Positions 1 to 7,297 are shown, counted from the stretch's first letter. The stretch: DNA of 13,515 nt from CAZJFC01 sp964545245 (GCA_964545245.1 CAZJFC010000049.1:1-13515), one strand, 5' to 3'. Numbers and translations: made by a program. Notes: generated from the letters alone by a model not told the origin.

Positions 1-2114
1 CCGCTGCCGAAGTCATCATGACGCAGCTCCACGCGGGCGGCAAATTCGACCAGAATTCCTACAAGGTTTCCGGCGGTTTGCACGGCGTGGGCGTTTCCGT
101 GGTGAACGCGCTCTCCGAATGGCTCAAACTCCGCATCTGGCGGCAGGGCAAGGAGCATGAGGCGCTGTTCAAACACGGCGAATGCGTCGAGCATATCAGG
201 GTTGTCGGCGACGCGAAACACAGCGGAACCGAAGTCACTTTCCTTCCATCGAAAGAAACTTTTACCCAGACCGAATTCGATTTCGACACGCTTGAACACC
301 GTTTGCGCGAGCTGGCTTTCCTCAATTCCGGCGTCCGCGTCACCCTCACCGACAACCGCGGCGACGAACCGAAAGTTTCCGAGTTCATCTTCGACGGCGG
401 CATAAAAGCCTTTGCTGAATTCCTCGACCGCGCGCGCAAACCGCTCACCCAGACCATCAACGTGACCGGCGAAAAAGACGGCATCACCGTTGAAGTCGCG
501 GTGCAGTGGAATGACGGCTACCACGAAAACATGCTGTGCTTCACCAATAACATCCCGCAGCGCGACGGCGGCACGCATTTACAGGGTTTCCGCGCTGCGC
601 TGACCCGCACCATCAACAAATATTTCGAGGAATCCGGCCTTTCCAAAAAGGAAAAACTCTCCCTCACCGGCGACGATTCGCGCGAGGGCATGACCTGCGT
701 CCTTTCCGTGAAAGTGCCTGACCCGAAATTCTCCAGCCAGACCAAGGACAAGCTCGTAAGCTCGGAAGTGCGCCCGGTTGTTGAACAAATTGTGGGCGAA
801 AAACTCGGCCAGTGGCTTGAGGAACACCCGGCGGAAGCAAAAACCGTCATCACCAAAATCCTCGAAGCAGCGCAGGCGCGCGAGGCAGCACGCAGGGCGC
901 GTGAACTCACCCGCCGCAAATCGGCGCTGGAAATTTCCGCCCTGCCGGGAAAACTCGCCGACTGCCAGGAAAAAGACCCGGCGCTGTGCGAATTGTTCAT
1001 CGTCGAGGGTGACTCGGCGGGCGGCTCGGCCAAACAGGGGCGCGAACGCCGCACTCAGGCGATCCTTCCGCTGCGCGGCAAAATCCTCAACGTGGAAAAA
1101 GCACGTTTCGACAGGATGCTTTCCTCGCAGGAGATCGGCACGCTCATCACCGCGCTCGGAACAAGCATCAAGGACGAATTCAACGCCGAAAAACTGCGCT
1201 ACCACAAAATCGTCATCATGACCGATGCCGACGTCGACGGCGCACATATCCGCACGCTGCTGCTGACTTTCTTCTTCCGCCATATGCGTACGCTTATTGA
1301 TGGTGGATATCTCTACATCGCGCAACCGCCGCTTTACAAAATGAAACGCGGCCAGACCGAGGTTTACCTCAAGGACGACCGCGCGCTGGAAGAAAAACTG
1401 CTCAGCATCGCGCTGGAAGATATAGCCCTCACCCTCGCCGACGGCAGGGTAATCACGGGAGAAGAACTGCGCACGCTCGCCGGAAAAGCGAAATCATATT
1501 CCGCGCTGGTAAAAACCGTTTCGCAGCGCCTGCCGGAAAAAATCTTCGAGGCTTTGCTGTTCTCGGACACGTTCACCAGCAAGCCGAGCGAGGCTATGGT
1601 TGATAAGATTTTCGGATATTTAAAGCAGAACTCCACCGCGCAGGAAAAATGGGATGTGGGAATTGAGGATGACGGGTTAAGCGGCAAAATCTCGCGCACT
1701 TCACGCGGGGTGAGCGATAATTATTTCTTCGACGAAAAACTCATCAACAGCCACGAGGTGAAGGAGATCGCAAAACTTTCCGCCGAGCTTGCGCCGCTTT
1801 ATTCCGCGGGCGCTTCGCTTAAGCGCAAGGAGGTTTCGGAAGCCGTGAACTCGCCGAAGCAATTCTATGAAAGCCTGATGGAATTCGGACGCAAGGGCGC
1901 AAGCATCCAGCGCTTCAAGGGACTTGGCGAAATGAACGCCGACCAGCTCTGGGATACCACGCTGAACCCGGCGCACCGCACGCTGTTGCAGGTTAAAATT
2001 AACCAGTTCGACGAGGCCGACCAAGTGTTCTCCACCCTGATGGGCGACGTGGTCGAGCCGCGCCGCGACTTCATTGTCGAGAATGCGCTTAAGGTTGAGA
2101 ACCTTGATGTGTAG
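1..2114 (+). CDS. gyrB: DNA gyrase subunit B, 5' end cut by window edge
   Basis: This is the ATPase and DNA-binding subunit of gyrase, which with GyrA introduces negative supercoils. The reading frame is already open at base 3 (AAEVIM before the first ATG at 18), so that ATG is internal and roughly the first 90-100 residues lie outside the window. Visible parts in order: the end of the GHKL ATPase domain with the SGGLHGVG segment (about 75-100), the QTK loop (about 735-750), the TOPRIM domain with EGDSAGGSA (about 1005-1030), PLRGKILNVEKA (about 1068-1105) and the metal-binding DADVD (1224-1238), then the C-terminal signature QRFKGLGEMN (1908-1937). The ending LWDTTLNP fits GyrB better than ParE. 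The large insertion seen in enterobacterial GyrB is absent. No clear terminator follows; the gene converges on the prepilin gene. The family is certain, and GyrB over ParE is very likely. Confidence 0.96.
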   Translation, partial: AAEVIMTQLHAGGKFDQNSYKVSGGLHGVGVSVVNALSEWLKLRIWRQGKEHEALFKHGECVEHIRVVGDAKHSGTEVTFLPSKETFTQTEFDFDTLEHRLRELAFLNSGVRVTLTDNRGDEPKVSEFIFDGGIKAFAEFLDRARKPLTQTINVTGEKDGITVEVAVQWNDGYHENMLCFTNNIPQRDGGTHLQGFRAALTRTINKYFEESGLSKKEKLSLTGDDSREGMTCVLSVKVPDPKFSSQTKDKLVSSEVRPVVEQIVGEKLGQWLEEHPAEAKTVITKILEAAQAREAARRARELTRRKSALEISALPGKLADCQEKDPALCELFIVEGDSAGGSAKQGRERRTQAILPLRGKILNVEKARFDRMLSSQEIGTLITALGTSIKDEFNAEKLRYHKIVIMTDADVDGAHIRTLLLTFFFRHMRTLIDGGYLYIAQPPLYKMKRGQTEVYLKDDRALEEKLLSIALEDIALTLADGRVITGEELRTLAGKAKSYSALVKTVSQRLPEKIFEALLFSDTFTSKPSEAMVDKIFGYLKQNSTAQEKWDVGIEDDGLSGKISRTSRGVSDNYFFDEKLINSHEVKEIAKLSAELAPLYSAGASLKRKEVSEAVNSPKQFYESLMEFGRKGASIQRFKGLGEMNADQLWDTTLNPAHRTLLQVKINQFDEADQVFSTLMGDVVEPRRDFIVENALKVENLDV

Positions 2115-2172
2115 TTGATTATTGCGCTCAAGCGCCGCGCTGCTGCGCCTCCGATGGGCTGTTCGGTTTACT

Positions 2173-2219
2173 AACCTCGTTTTGTAACCATGTAACCAGC
2201 AACCACGCAACCTTCAACC
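2173..2219. repeat. Degenerate AACC repeat, 7-8 base period
   Basis: AACC occurs six times, starting at 2173, 2186, 2194, 2201, 2209 and 2216. The last five copies are spaced 8, 7, 8 and 7 bases apart, giving units such as TGTAACC, AGCAACC and ACGCAACC. It lies between the convergent gyrB and prepilin genes, and no function is evident. A loosely similar heptad repeat occurs at 9987-10014. Confidence 0.5.
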
Positions 2220-2246
2220 GGCTACAGACCACCGACTAAATAAAAA

Positions 2247-3050
2247 TCATTTCCGGCCCACCTGCGAAAACATTTCCATATATATCTTGCAGGAGGGCCC
2301 TTTAAAATTCAGGTTATATAAATCGCTCACCGGCGACATTGTGCAGTTATTGTCTATATGCCCGGCTGTGAACAGGCCGGAGCTGGTGCCGCTCCTGAAC
2401 TTGCCTTTTTTCGCAAGGCCGTCATCTATCTTTTTGTCTATGGCAAAAGTACGGGCAGGAGAAACTACCCCCCAGTCCAGCCCGCCATCCAGTCCGTCAT
2501 AAGAGAGGTTGTTCTGCGAATAATCCGTAATGAAGTAATAGTTCCTCGTGGTACCGTTATCATAGGAAACCAGTATGCCCGCCTTATCGCTCAAAGACGG
2601 CACCGGCGGGATGTTAAGATCGGGCGGGATGTTATCAAAAAGGTTATTCGCCGAGGTGGTGACAAAATTATACTTTCCCTCGCCAAAACCCGACTTGCCT
2701 AAATGCACCCAGAAATTGGCTATCTCCTTCGTAAAACCAAACGGGGCGATTCCCGGATACATCAGCATGGCATCATCCTCGATCCTCCGGTTATTGTTCC
2801 CTTTCGGATCAAACCGCTTGCTGTCACCGGGCAGTGAATCATACATGGTGGCGAAGTTCTGCACTGCGATGTCGGTCTGCTGCATCTGTTTTATGAAATC
2901 GGTAATCTTCGCCGAGGCTATAATACTTTGCGCGGCAAGCACCGCGGCCATTATAACGCCGACTATGACAATCACCACCGCAAGCTCGACAAGGCTGAAT
3001 CCCCGCTTCCGCACCTTACTGCGTCGCAACTTTGCCGGACTCGAATACAT
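2247..3050 (-). CDS. Prepilin-like protein with N-terminal methylation motif (copy 1)
   Basis: A 267-residue type IV pilin or type II secretion pseudopilin-like protein. It has a positively charged 17-residue leader ending in Gly (RKRG), then FSLVELAVVIVIVGV, the class III prepilin signature with Glu at mature position 5, and a hydrophobic helix to about residue 45. A prepilin peptidase would cut after Gly17 and methylate Phe18. The rest is a periplasmic globular domain of about 220 residues. It shares NFWVHLG, a KK/RKxDDG turn and two C-terminal cysteines (NNC..., SCKIYM) with the second prepilin at 12138-12917. The start overlaps the 3' end of ctpA by 35 bases and has a good Shine-Dalgarno, so the two are probably co-transcribed and translationally coupled. 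No assembly ATPase, inner-membrane platform or peptidase gene lies nearby. The exact apparatus is unknown. Confidence 0.88.
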   Translation of the reverse strand: MYSSPAKLRRSKVRKRGFSLVELAVVIVIVGVIMAAVLAAQSIIASAKITDFIKQMQQTDIAVQNFATMYDSLPGDSKRFDPKGNNNRRIEDDAMLMYPGIAPFGFTKEIANFWVHLGKSGFGEGKYNFVTTSANNLFDNIPPDLNIPPVPSLSDKAGILVSYDNGTTRNYYFITDYSQNNLSYDGLDGGLDWGVVSPARTFAIDKKIDDGLAKKGKFRSGTSSGLFTAGHIDNNCTMSPVSDLYNLNFKGPSCKIYMEMFSQVGRK

Positions 3051-4395
3051 GAAGCCCCCTTATCAGGTCAATCGCGCGGCCAAGCTGGTAGTCATTCGCG
3101 GCATCGTCTTCAGTCGGGATAACCGGCGGGGTATCGCCTTTTTTGCTTTCCTTATCGTCATCCTTGCCGCCCTTATCAGGGATTGGCGGGAGGACGCCTT
3201 TTTTCTCCTCACCCTTCTTGTTAGGGTTGGCCAGATGCCCTTCAAGCCGCGCCTCGGTACGCAGGAATTTGTTGTTGGCCTCCAGATATTCCAGCTTGGC
3301 CGGTTTCACTTCAATATCAGGCTCAATGCCCTCGGCCTGTATCGAGCGCCCGGACGGCGTGTAATAACGCGAGGTCGTCAGTTTCATCGCGCCGTGGCCG
3401 GGAAGCGGGATAACCGTCTGCACCGAGCCTTTGCCGAATGATTTCGTACCCATCACGACAGCGCGCTTGTGGTCCTGCAACGCGCCCGCGACAATTTCCG
3501 CCGCGGAAGCCGAACCGCCGTTTATCAGCACCACCAGCGGCAACCCGCTGACCAGGTCGCCTTTCGTTGCGTTATAGCGTTTCGCGCCTTCCTTATCGCG
3601 CCCGCGGGTGGAAACAATCTCGCCGCGCTCAAGGAACAGATCGGAAACCTCGATCGCCTGGTCGAGCAATCCGCCGGGGTTGTTGCGCAGGTCAAGGACG
3701 AAGCCTTTCAGGTTATTGCCCTGCTCTTTTTGCAGCTTGGCGATCTTATCTTTCAGCACCGATGCGGTCTGCTCCGAGAAGGAACTGATACGCAGATAGC
3801 CGATATCCTTGCCTTCGCCGCGCGCCTTGACCGATTGTATCTTGATGATGTCGCGCACAATCGTTTTCTCCAGCGGCTCAATCTCACCTTCGCGCAAAAT
3901 GGTGAGGGTCACCTTGGAGCCGACAGGCCCGCGCATTTTCTCAACCGCCTCAGTGAGCGTCATGCCCATAACCTGATCGTCGTTGATGTGGCTTATGTAA
4001 TCGCCGTTTTTAACTCCCGCCTTGAAGGCCGGGGTGTCGTCAATCGGCGTCACCACCTTCACCAGTCCGTTCTCCATGGTGACTTCAATGCCAAGGCCGC
4101 CAAACTCGCCCTTGGTCTGCACCTGCATCTCCTTGAAGGATTTGTTGTTGAGGTAGCTCGAATGCGGGTCGAGCGAGGTGAGCATGCCATTAATCGCGTT
4201 CTCGACAAGCTGCTCGTCGGTGACTTCCTCGACATAATCTTCCTTCACGCGCTCAAACACCTCACCGAAAAGGTTCAGGAGTTCGTAGGTGTCTTCCTTC
4301 TTTTCGGTTTTTTTATTGTCGGCGACAACACAAGTTGCGGAAAAAACTAAAACGGCAAGGAAAGCTGTTACTTTAAGCAATTTATTCTTTTTCAT
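3016..4395 (-). CDS. ctpA: Carboxyl-terminal processing protease, S41 family
   Basis: A 459-residue exported serine protease that trims or degrades periplasmic and envelope proteins from their C-termini. The Sec signal peptide is MKKNKLLKVTAFLAVLVFSA, with cleavage probably after CVVA at about residue 25. A PDZ domain follows at about 95-165 (GEFGGLGIEV, then GDYISHIND). The S41 core holds LDLRNNPGGLL (234-244), the nucleophile Ser297 in GGSASAAE and the general-base Lys322 in SFGKGSVQ; their 25-residue spacing matches the family. Residues 388-430 form a charged, proline-containing linker of low complexity, followed by a short helix (YQLGRAIDLIRGL). The ATG at 4395 is preferred to an upstream TTG at 4467 because only it places the signal peptide at the N-terminus. 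It is divergent from dnaX and overlaps the downstream prepilin gene. Confidence 0.95.
   Translation of the reverse strand: MKKNKLLKVTAFLAVLVFSATCVVADNKKTEKKEDTYELLNLFGEVFERVKEDYVEEVTDEQLVENAINGMLTSLDPHSSYLNNKSFKEMQVQTKGEFGGLGIEVTMENGLVKVVTPIDDTPAFKAGVKNGDYISHINDDQVMGMTLTEAVEKMRGPVGSKVTLTILREGEIEPLEKTIVRDIIKIQSVKARGEGKDIGYLRISSFSEQTASVLKDKIAKLQKEQGNNLKGFVLDLRNNPGGLLDQAIEVSDLFLERGEIVSTRGRDKEGAKRYNATKGDLVSGLPLVVLINGGSASAAEIVAGALQDHKRAVVMGTKSFGKGSVQTVIPLPGHGAMKLTTSRYYTPSGRSIQAEGIEPDIEVKPAKLEYLEANNKFLRTEARLEGHLANPNKKGEEKKGVLPPIPDKGGKDDDKESKKGDTPPVIPTEDDAANDYQLGRAIDLIRGLHVFESGKVATQ
3055..3061 (-). promoter_or_regulatory. Shine-Dalgarno AAGGGGG for prepilin copy 1
   Basis: On the minus strand AAGGGGG lies four bases before the ATG at 3050, inside the final codons of ctpA. 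It supports the overlapping start over any internal one and implies coupled translation. Confidence 0.65.
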
Positions 4396-4422
4396 ATCAG
4401 GTGAAACGGTTGTTTGGTTATG

Positions 4423-4448
4423 GATATTTATCCGATGATATTTATTCC
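4423..4448. promoter_or_regulatory. Paired GATATTTAT direct repeats in the ctpA-dnaX divergent region
   Basis: GATATTTATCC (4423-4433) and GATATTTATTCC (4437-4448) are near-identical words with starts 14 bases apart. They lie 27-53 bases upstream of the ctpA start on the minus strand. The position suits an operator or promoter element, but no convincing -35/-10 pair could be fixed for either gene. Confidence 0.3.
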
Positions 4449-4575
4449 ATTTTGGGCCTTCTAGCAAGAACCTTGCCCCTGCCCCTGTTAATTATTCAGT
4501 TTTGGCGTAAAGATTGTATCCTTTTTGATAAGATTATTGTGGAAATCTTGGTTAAAAACCTGTTTAAATAAGCCC

Positions 4576-6201
4576 ATGAGCGGATTATTCGGGGAAAATG
4601 AATTACCAGAAAACAAGAACTATACTGTCCTTGCCCGTAAGTATCGCCCGCAGAACCTTGATGAGTTGATCGGGCAGGAAGCGCTGGTGCGGACGCTCCG
4701 CAACGCGCTCAAAACCGGCAGGCTCGCGCATGCTTTCCTGCTTACCGGCATCCGCGGCGTGGGCAAAACCACCACCGCGCGCATCATCGCGCGCACGCTG
4801 AACAATATCCCGGCAGGGCAGCCGGTTGACCAGAATATCGACGTTATCGAGATGGACGCCGCCAGCAATACCGGCGTTGACAATGTGCGCGAGATCATCG
4901 AGGCCGCAAAATATAAACCCCTCTCCTCGCCTTATAAAATCTACATCATCGACGAGGTGCATATGCTCTCCAAGGGCGCATTCAACGCCCTGCTCAAAAC
5001 GCTGGAGGAACCTCCGGGGCATGTGAAATTCATTTTCGCGACCACCGAAATACGCAAGATTCCGGTGACTATCCTTTCACGCTGCCAAAGGTTTGATTTG
5101 CGCCGGGTTGAAACCGATGTCCTTTCGGAGCACCTTAAAAAAATCGCGGCGGCTGAGAAAATCGAGGTGGAGGACGGTGCTATCCGCCTTATCGCCAACG
5201 CCGCCGAAGGCTCCGTGCGCGATTCGCTCTCGCTGCTCGACCAGTCTATCGCCTATGCGGAAGGCAAGGTTTCCACCGCGCTGGTGCAGGAAATGCTCGG
5301 CTATGCCGACAGGAGCAAAATCATCGCGCTGTTTGAAACGCTGCTTGGCGGAAAAATCGCCGAGGCGCTCGATATCTTCGCTGAAATCTGCCAGACCTCG
5401 GCAGAGCCTTCGCAGATCATCAATGAACTGCTCGAATTCTGCCACCTTGTGACAAGGCTGAAAGTCACCCCTTCATTGCGTCCCGACCAGGTTCCTGAAT
5501 CGGAATATGAGGCTGCAAAACGTTTCGCCGCGCAGCTTCCGCTGCCTGTGCTGGCGCGCGTATGGCAAATGCTGGCGAAATCCTTCAATGAACTCCGTTA
5601 CGCGCCAAACCCGAAACAGGCGGTGGAAATGGCATTGATCCGCATCGCCTATGCGACCGACCTCCCTGACCCCGGCGATTTGATCCGCGATATAAAAAAA
5701 AACGGCAGTTTGACAGCGCCGGGATTGCCTCCTAAAAACGCGCCCGCGCAGGAAAGTTTTGCCCCGGTTGCAACACAGGCAGAAGTGGAAACGCAGGAAC
5801 CGGCAGTCCATAACCCACTCTCCTACACGGAAATGGTGGAGCTGTTCCGCGCAAAGCGCGAGCTTATCATCCACAGCACTTTGCGCTCGGATGTGCATCT
5901 GGTGGGTTTCAAACCGGAAAAACTCGAAATCAGGCTGACGCCGGAAGCGCCGAAAGACCTTTCAACAAGGCTCATCAACTGCCTCAACGAGTGGACGGGC
6001 AAACGCTGGGCGGTGATTATTTCCAACGAGGAAGGCGCGCCAACAATTGTCCAGCAGGAAAAGGCCGCGCGTGAGGCGATTATTGCAGAGGTAAAGGATG
6101 ACGCGCTGGTGCGGCAGACGCTTGAAACCTTCCCCGGCGCGGAGGTAAAAGAAGTTATCCCGCAGGCCAGAAAACAGGCGGAGAACCTCGCCGCTTCCTG
6201 A
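4576..6201 (+). CDS. dnaX: DNA polymerase III subunits tau/gamma (clamp-loader motor)
   Basis: Tau is the ATPase of the clamp loader and ties the polymerase cores to the helicase. The reading from the ATG at 4576 gives 541 residues; an in-frame TTG at 4525 would add 17 residues unlike the family. AAA+ features: YRPQNLDELIGQ (23-34), Walker A GIRGVGKT (58-65), Walker B IIDEVH (124-129), sensor 1 ATTE (155-158) and the SRC motif (168-170). Between Walker A and IEMDAAS the family normally carries a four-cysteine zinc module; here that stretch is about 13 residues shorter than in E. coli and has no cysteine. The collar domain III ends near residue 370, followed by a Pro/Ala-rich linker and a tau-specific polymerase-binding domain (about 410-541) resembling alphaproteobacterial DnaX. 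A nine-A run at 5694-5702 sits at the core/linker junction. It is first in the dnaX-ybaB-dipeptidase unit. Confidence 0.97.
   Translation: MSGLFGENELPENKNYTVLARKYRPQNLDELIGQEALVRTLRNALKTGRLAHAFLLTGIRGVGKTTTARIIARTLNNIPAGQPVDQNIDVIEMDAASNTGVDNVREIIEAAKYKPLSSPYKIYIIDEVHMLSKGAFNALLKTLEEPPGHVKFIFATTEIRKIPVTILSRCQRFDLRRVETDVLSEHLKKIAAAEKIEVEDGAIRLIANAAEGSVRDSLSLLDQSIAYAEGKVSTALVQEMLGYADRSKIIALFETLLGGKIAEALDIFAEICQTSAEPSQIINELLEFCHLVTRLKVTPSLRPDQVPESEYEAAKRFAAQLPLPVLARVWQMLAKSFNELRYAPNPKQAVEMALIRIAYATDLPDPGDLIRDIKKNGSLTAPGLPPKNAPAQESFAPVATQAEVETQEPAVHNPLSYTEMVELFRAKRELIIHSTLRSDVHLVGFKPEKLEIRLTPEAPKDLSTRLINCLNEWTGKRWAVIISNEEGAPTIVQQEKAAREAIIAEVKDDALVRQTLETFPGAEVKEVIPQARKQAENLAAS
5694..5735 (+). other. 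Candidate programmed slippage site giving a gamma form of DnaX
   Basis: Nine consecutive A (5694-5702) are read ATA AAA AAA AAC at codons 373-376. Slipping to -1 (or gaining one A in the transcript) reads KRQFDSAGIAS and then TAA at 5733-5735, giving a 386-residue product. Slipping to +1 (or losing one A) reads TAV and then TGA at 5711-5713, giving 378 residues. Both products would keep AAA+ domains I-III and lose the polymerase-binding part, which is the definition of gamma. E. coli dnaX uses A AAA AAG with a hairpin for translational frameshifting; Thermus thermophilus dnaX uses a nine-A run for transcriptional slippage. Only a weak 4-bp hairpin (CGGC/GCCG) follows here and no internal Shine-Dalgarno precedes the run, so transcriptional slippage is the better guess. 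Confidence 0.55.
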
Positions 6202-6265
6202 AACCTGTTTGACTTTTGGCGTTTGTAACCTATCTTTATCAGCACAAATTCAGAAAAATCATGGC

Positions 6266-6272
6266 AGGAGAG
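6266..6272 (+). promoter_or_regulatory. Shine-Dalgarno AGGAGAG for ybaB
   Basis: AGGAGAG lies four bases before the ATG at 6277. It is one of the strongest ribosome-binding sites in the window and fixes the start. Confidence 0.7.
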
Positions 6273-6276
6273 AATT

Positions 6277-6600
6277 ATGGACTTTAACGAAATCATGAAA
6301 CAGGCCGAGCAGGTGCAGCAGAAAATGGCGGCCATCCAGTCGCAACTGGTGGAAAAACTGTTTGATGGCTCGGCTGGCGGCGGGTTGGTGAAAGCCGTGG
6401 TCAGCGGTAAAAGCGAACTCAAGAAAATTGATATCGCCAATGAGCTTCTTAACCCAGGTGAAAAAGATGTTTTGCAGGATTTAATCGTCGCCGCGGTGAA
6501 TGACGCAAGGAACAAGGTTGAAGGGGATTTCAACAGCTCAATGGCGGAAATTGCGAGTGAGCTTAACCTTCCGGGCGATTTCAAATTCCCGACCAGCTAA
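6277..6600 (+). CDS. ybaB: YbaB/EbfC family nucleoid-associated protein
   Basis: A 107-residue small DNA-binding protein. Family members form dimers that bind DNA and are thought to act in nucleoid organisation and regulation. The sequence shows the family pattern: an N-terminal amphipathic helix (MDFNEIMKQAEQVQQKMAAIQSQL), a short Gly-rich turn (SAGGGLVKAVVSG), beta strands around KSELKKIDIANELL, and a C-terminal helical region (DLIVAAVNDARNKVE). Its length is normal. It starts 75 bases after dnaX, the usual gene order, so co-transcription is likely. The usual next gene, recR, is not here; a dipeptidase gene takes its place after 12 bases. Confidence 0.93.
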   Translation: MDFNEIMKQAEQVQQKMAAIQSQLVEKLFDGSAGGGLVKAVVSGKSELKKIDIANELLNPGEKDVLQDLIVAAVNDARNKVEGDFNSSMAEIASELNLPGDFKFPTS

Positions 6601-6612
6601 CAGCATAACGCA

Positions 6613-7164
6613 ATGAGCCTTGTAAAAATCGAGAAGCCGGAATTTGATGTTGAGTTGGATATTGCTTACGCGACCGCCAATAATTTCACCGGAGCGCCGG
6701 TTTACGCGAAACATGATTGTTACCTGCACGATGTTGCAGCCGGAATGCTGCAAAAAACGGTAAAACTCGCGGCAGGAGCGGGTTATCGCATCAAGATATT
6801 CGACGCTTACAGGCCGGCCGAGGCGCAGGAAAAACTCTGGGCGCATACGCCCGATCCGGATTTTCTCGCGCCCCCGTGGAGCGGTTCCGCCCATTCCCGC
6901 GGGGTGGCGATTGATCTGACTTTAATTGATAAGGACGGGAAAGAGCTGGATATGGGTACGGAATTTGACGCTTTCACGCCGCTTTCCTACCATTCAAGCC
7001 TTGAGGTTTCCACCGAAGCGCAGCGCAACCGGCGCATATTGCTGGGGATCATGATCGCGGCGGGATGGGATTATTATGAGCATGAATGGTGGCATTACCA
7101 GCTTTTCAACCCGCGCGGCTATCGTTTGTTGAGCGAAAAAGAAATGCAGTTGGGGATGATGTGA
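6613..7164 (+). CDS. ddpX: D-alanyl-D-alanine dipeptidase (VanX/DdpX family, peptidase M15)
   Basis: A 183-residue zinc dipeptidase of the family that hydrolyses D-Ala-D-Ala. The VanX zinc and catalytic set is complete: SAHSRGVAID gives His94 and Asp101, EWWH gives the catalytic Glu158 and His161, and DAYRP gives Arg67. The spacings (seven residues H-D, three E-H) match VanX. There is no signal peptide, so a cytoplasmic enzyme is expected, fitting turnover of peptidoglycan-derived D-Ala-D-Ala rather than cell-wall trimming. Only 12 bases separate it from ybaB and no clear Shine-Dalgarno is visible, so translation probably depends on coupling. No vanH/vanA-type ligase genes or ddp transporter genes accompany it, so vancomycin resistance is not implied. 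A terminator-like hairpin follows at 7236-7260. Confidence 0.9.
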   Translation: MSLVKIEKPEFDVELDIAYATANNFTGAPVYAKHDCYLHDVAAGMLQKTVKLAAGAGYRIKIFDAYRPAEAQEKLWAHTPDPDFLAPPWSGSAHSRGVAIDLTLIDKDGKELDMGTEFDAFTPLSYHSSLEVSTEAQRNRRILLGIMIAAGWDYYEHEWWHYQLFNPRGYRLLSEKEMQLGMM

Positions 7165-7170
7165 TTATCT

Positions 7171-7280
7171 TTTTGCCCCCTTCGCGGCTCCTGCCGCGAG
7201 AGATGGGCTGCTCGCAAGCTCGCGCTCAGGGCTGGGCCGTTCTCCTGAACGGCTTATTTTGCCCCTTCGCGGCTCCTGCC
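7171..7280. repeat. Direct repeat pair carrying a GGC-TCCT-GCC hairpin
   Basis: Segments 7171-7195 and 7257-7280 are identical except for one C in a C-run (TTTTG, C-run, TTCGCGGCTCCTGCC). The first copy forms a hairpin: CGCGGC (7183-7188), loop TCCT, GCCGCG (7193-7198), extended by T-A and T-G pairs. In the second copy the same arm (7268-7273 with 7278-7283) has one mismatch. The repeat lies just after the dipeptidase gene and brackets the terminator-like hairpin at 7236-7260. Confidence 0.7.
7236..7260 (+). terminator. Rho-independent terminator of the dnaX-ybaB-ddpX unit
   Basis: GCCGTTC (7236-7242), loop TCCT, GAACGGC (7247-7253): a perfect 7-bp stem followed by TTATTTT. It is correctly placed 70 bases after the ddpX stop. 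The loop sequence recurs in neighbouring hairpins. Confidence 0.65.
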
Positions 7281-7297
7281 TCGCTCCCCATCCCGTC

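Noticed and set aside
579..1325. Long minus-strand open frame inside gyrB
   Set aside because: GyrB TOPRIM motifs on the plus strand account for the conservation. The antisense product is rich in Phe/Arg/Ala with no domain.
2120..2145. GCGC-TCAA-GCGC hairpin after gyrB as a terminator
   Set aside because: The stem is only four pairs and no T tract follows.
2153..2165. GATGGGCTGTTCG resembling GATGGGCTGCTCG at 7202-7214
   Set aside because: Only 12 of 13 bases match and the flanks do not align convincingly; this could be chance or a very decayed repeat.
3469..4350. Long open frame (293 codons) on the plus strand opposite ctpA
   Set aside because: It is antisense to a clear S41 protease with signal peptide and catalytic residues. 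Its product has no recognisable motif and is the mirror of biased codon use.
4552..4567. CtrA-like TTAA...TTAA box before dnaX
   Set aside because: The gap between the two TTAA words is eight bases, not the seven required by the CtrA consensus, and the position overlaps the expected leader.
4525..4575. TTG start adding 17 residues to DnaX
   Set aside because: The added residues do not resemble DnaX and the ATG at 4576 leads directly into the conserved N-terminus.
6613..7164. Vancomycin-resistance cassette
   Set aside because: A VanX-type enzyme alone, without vanH/vanA ligase genes or regulators, does not indicate resistance; it is a housekeeping-type dipeptidase.
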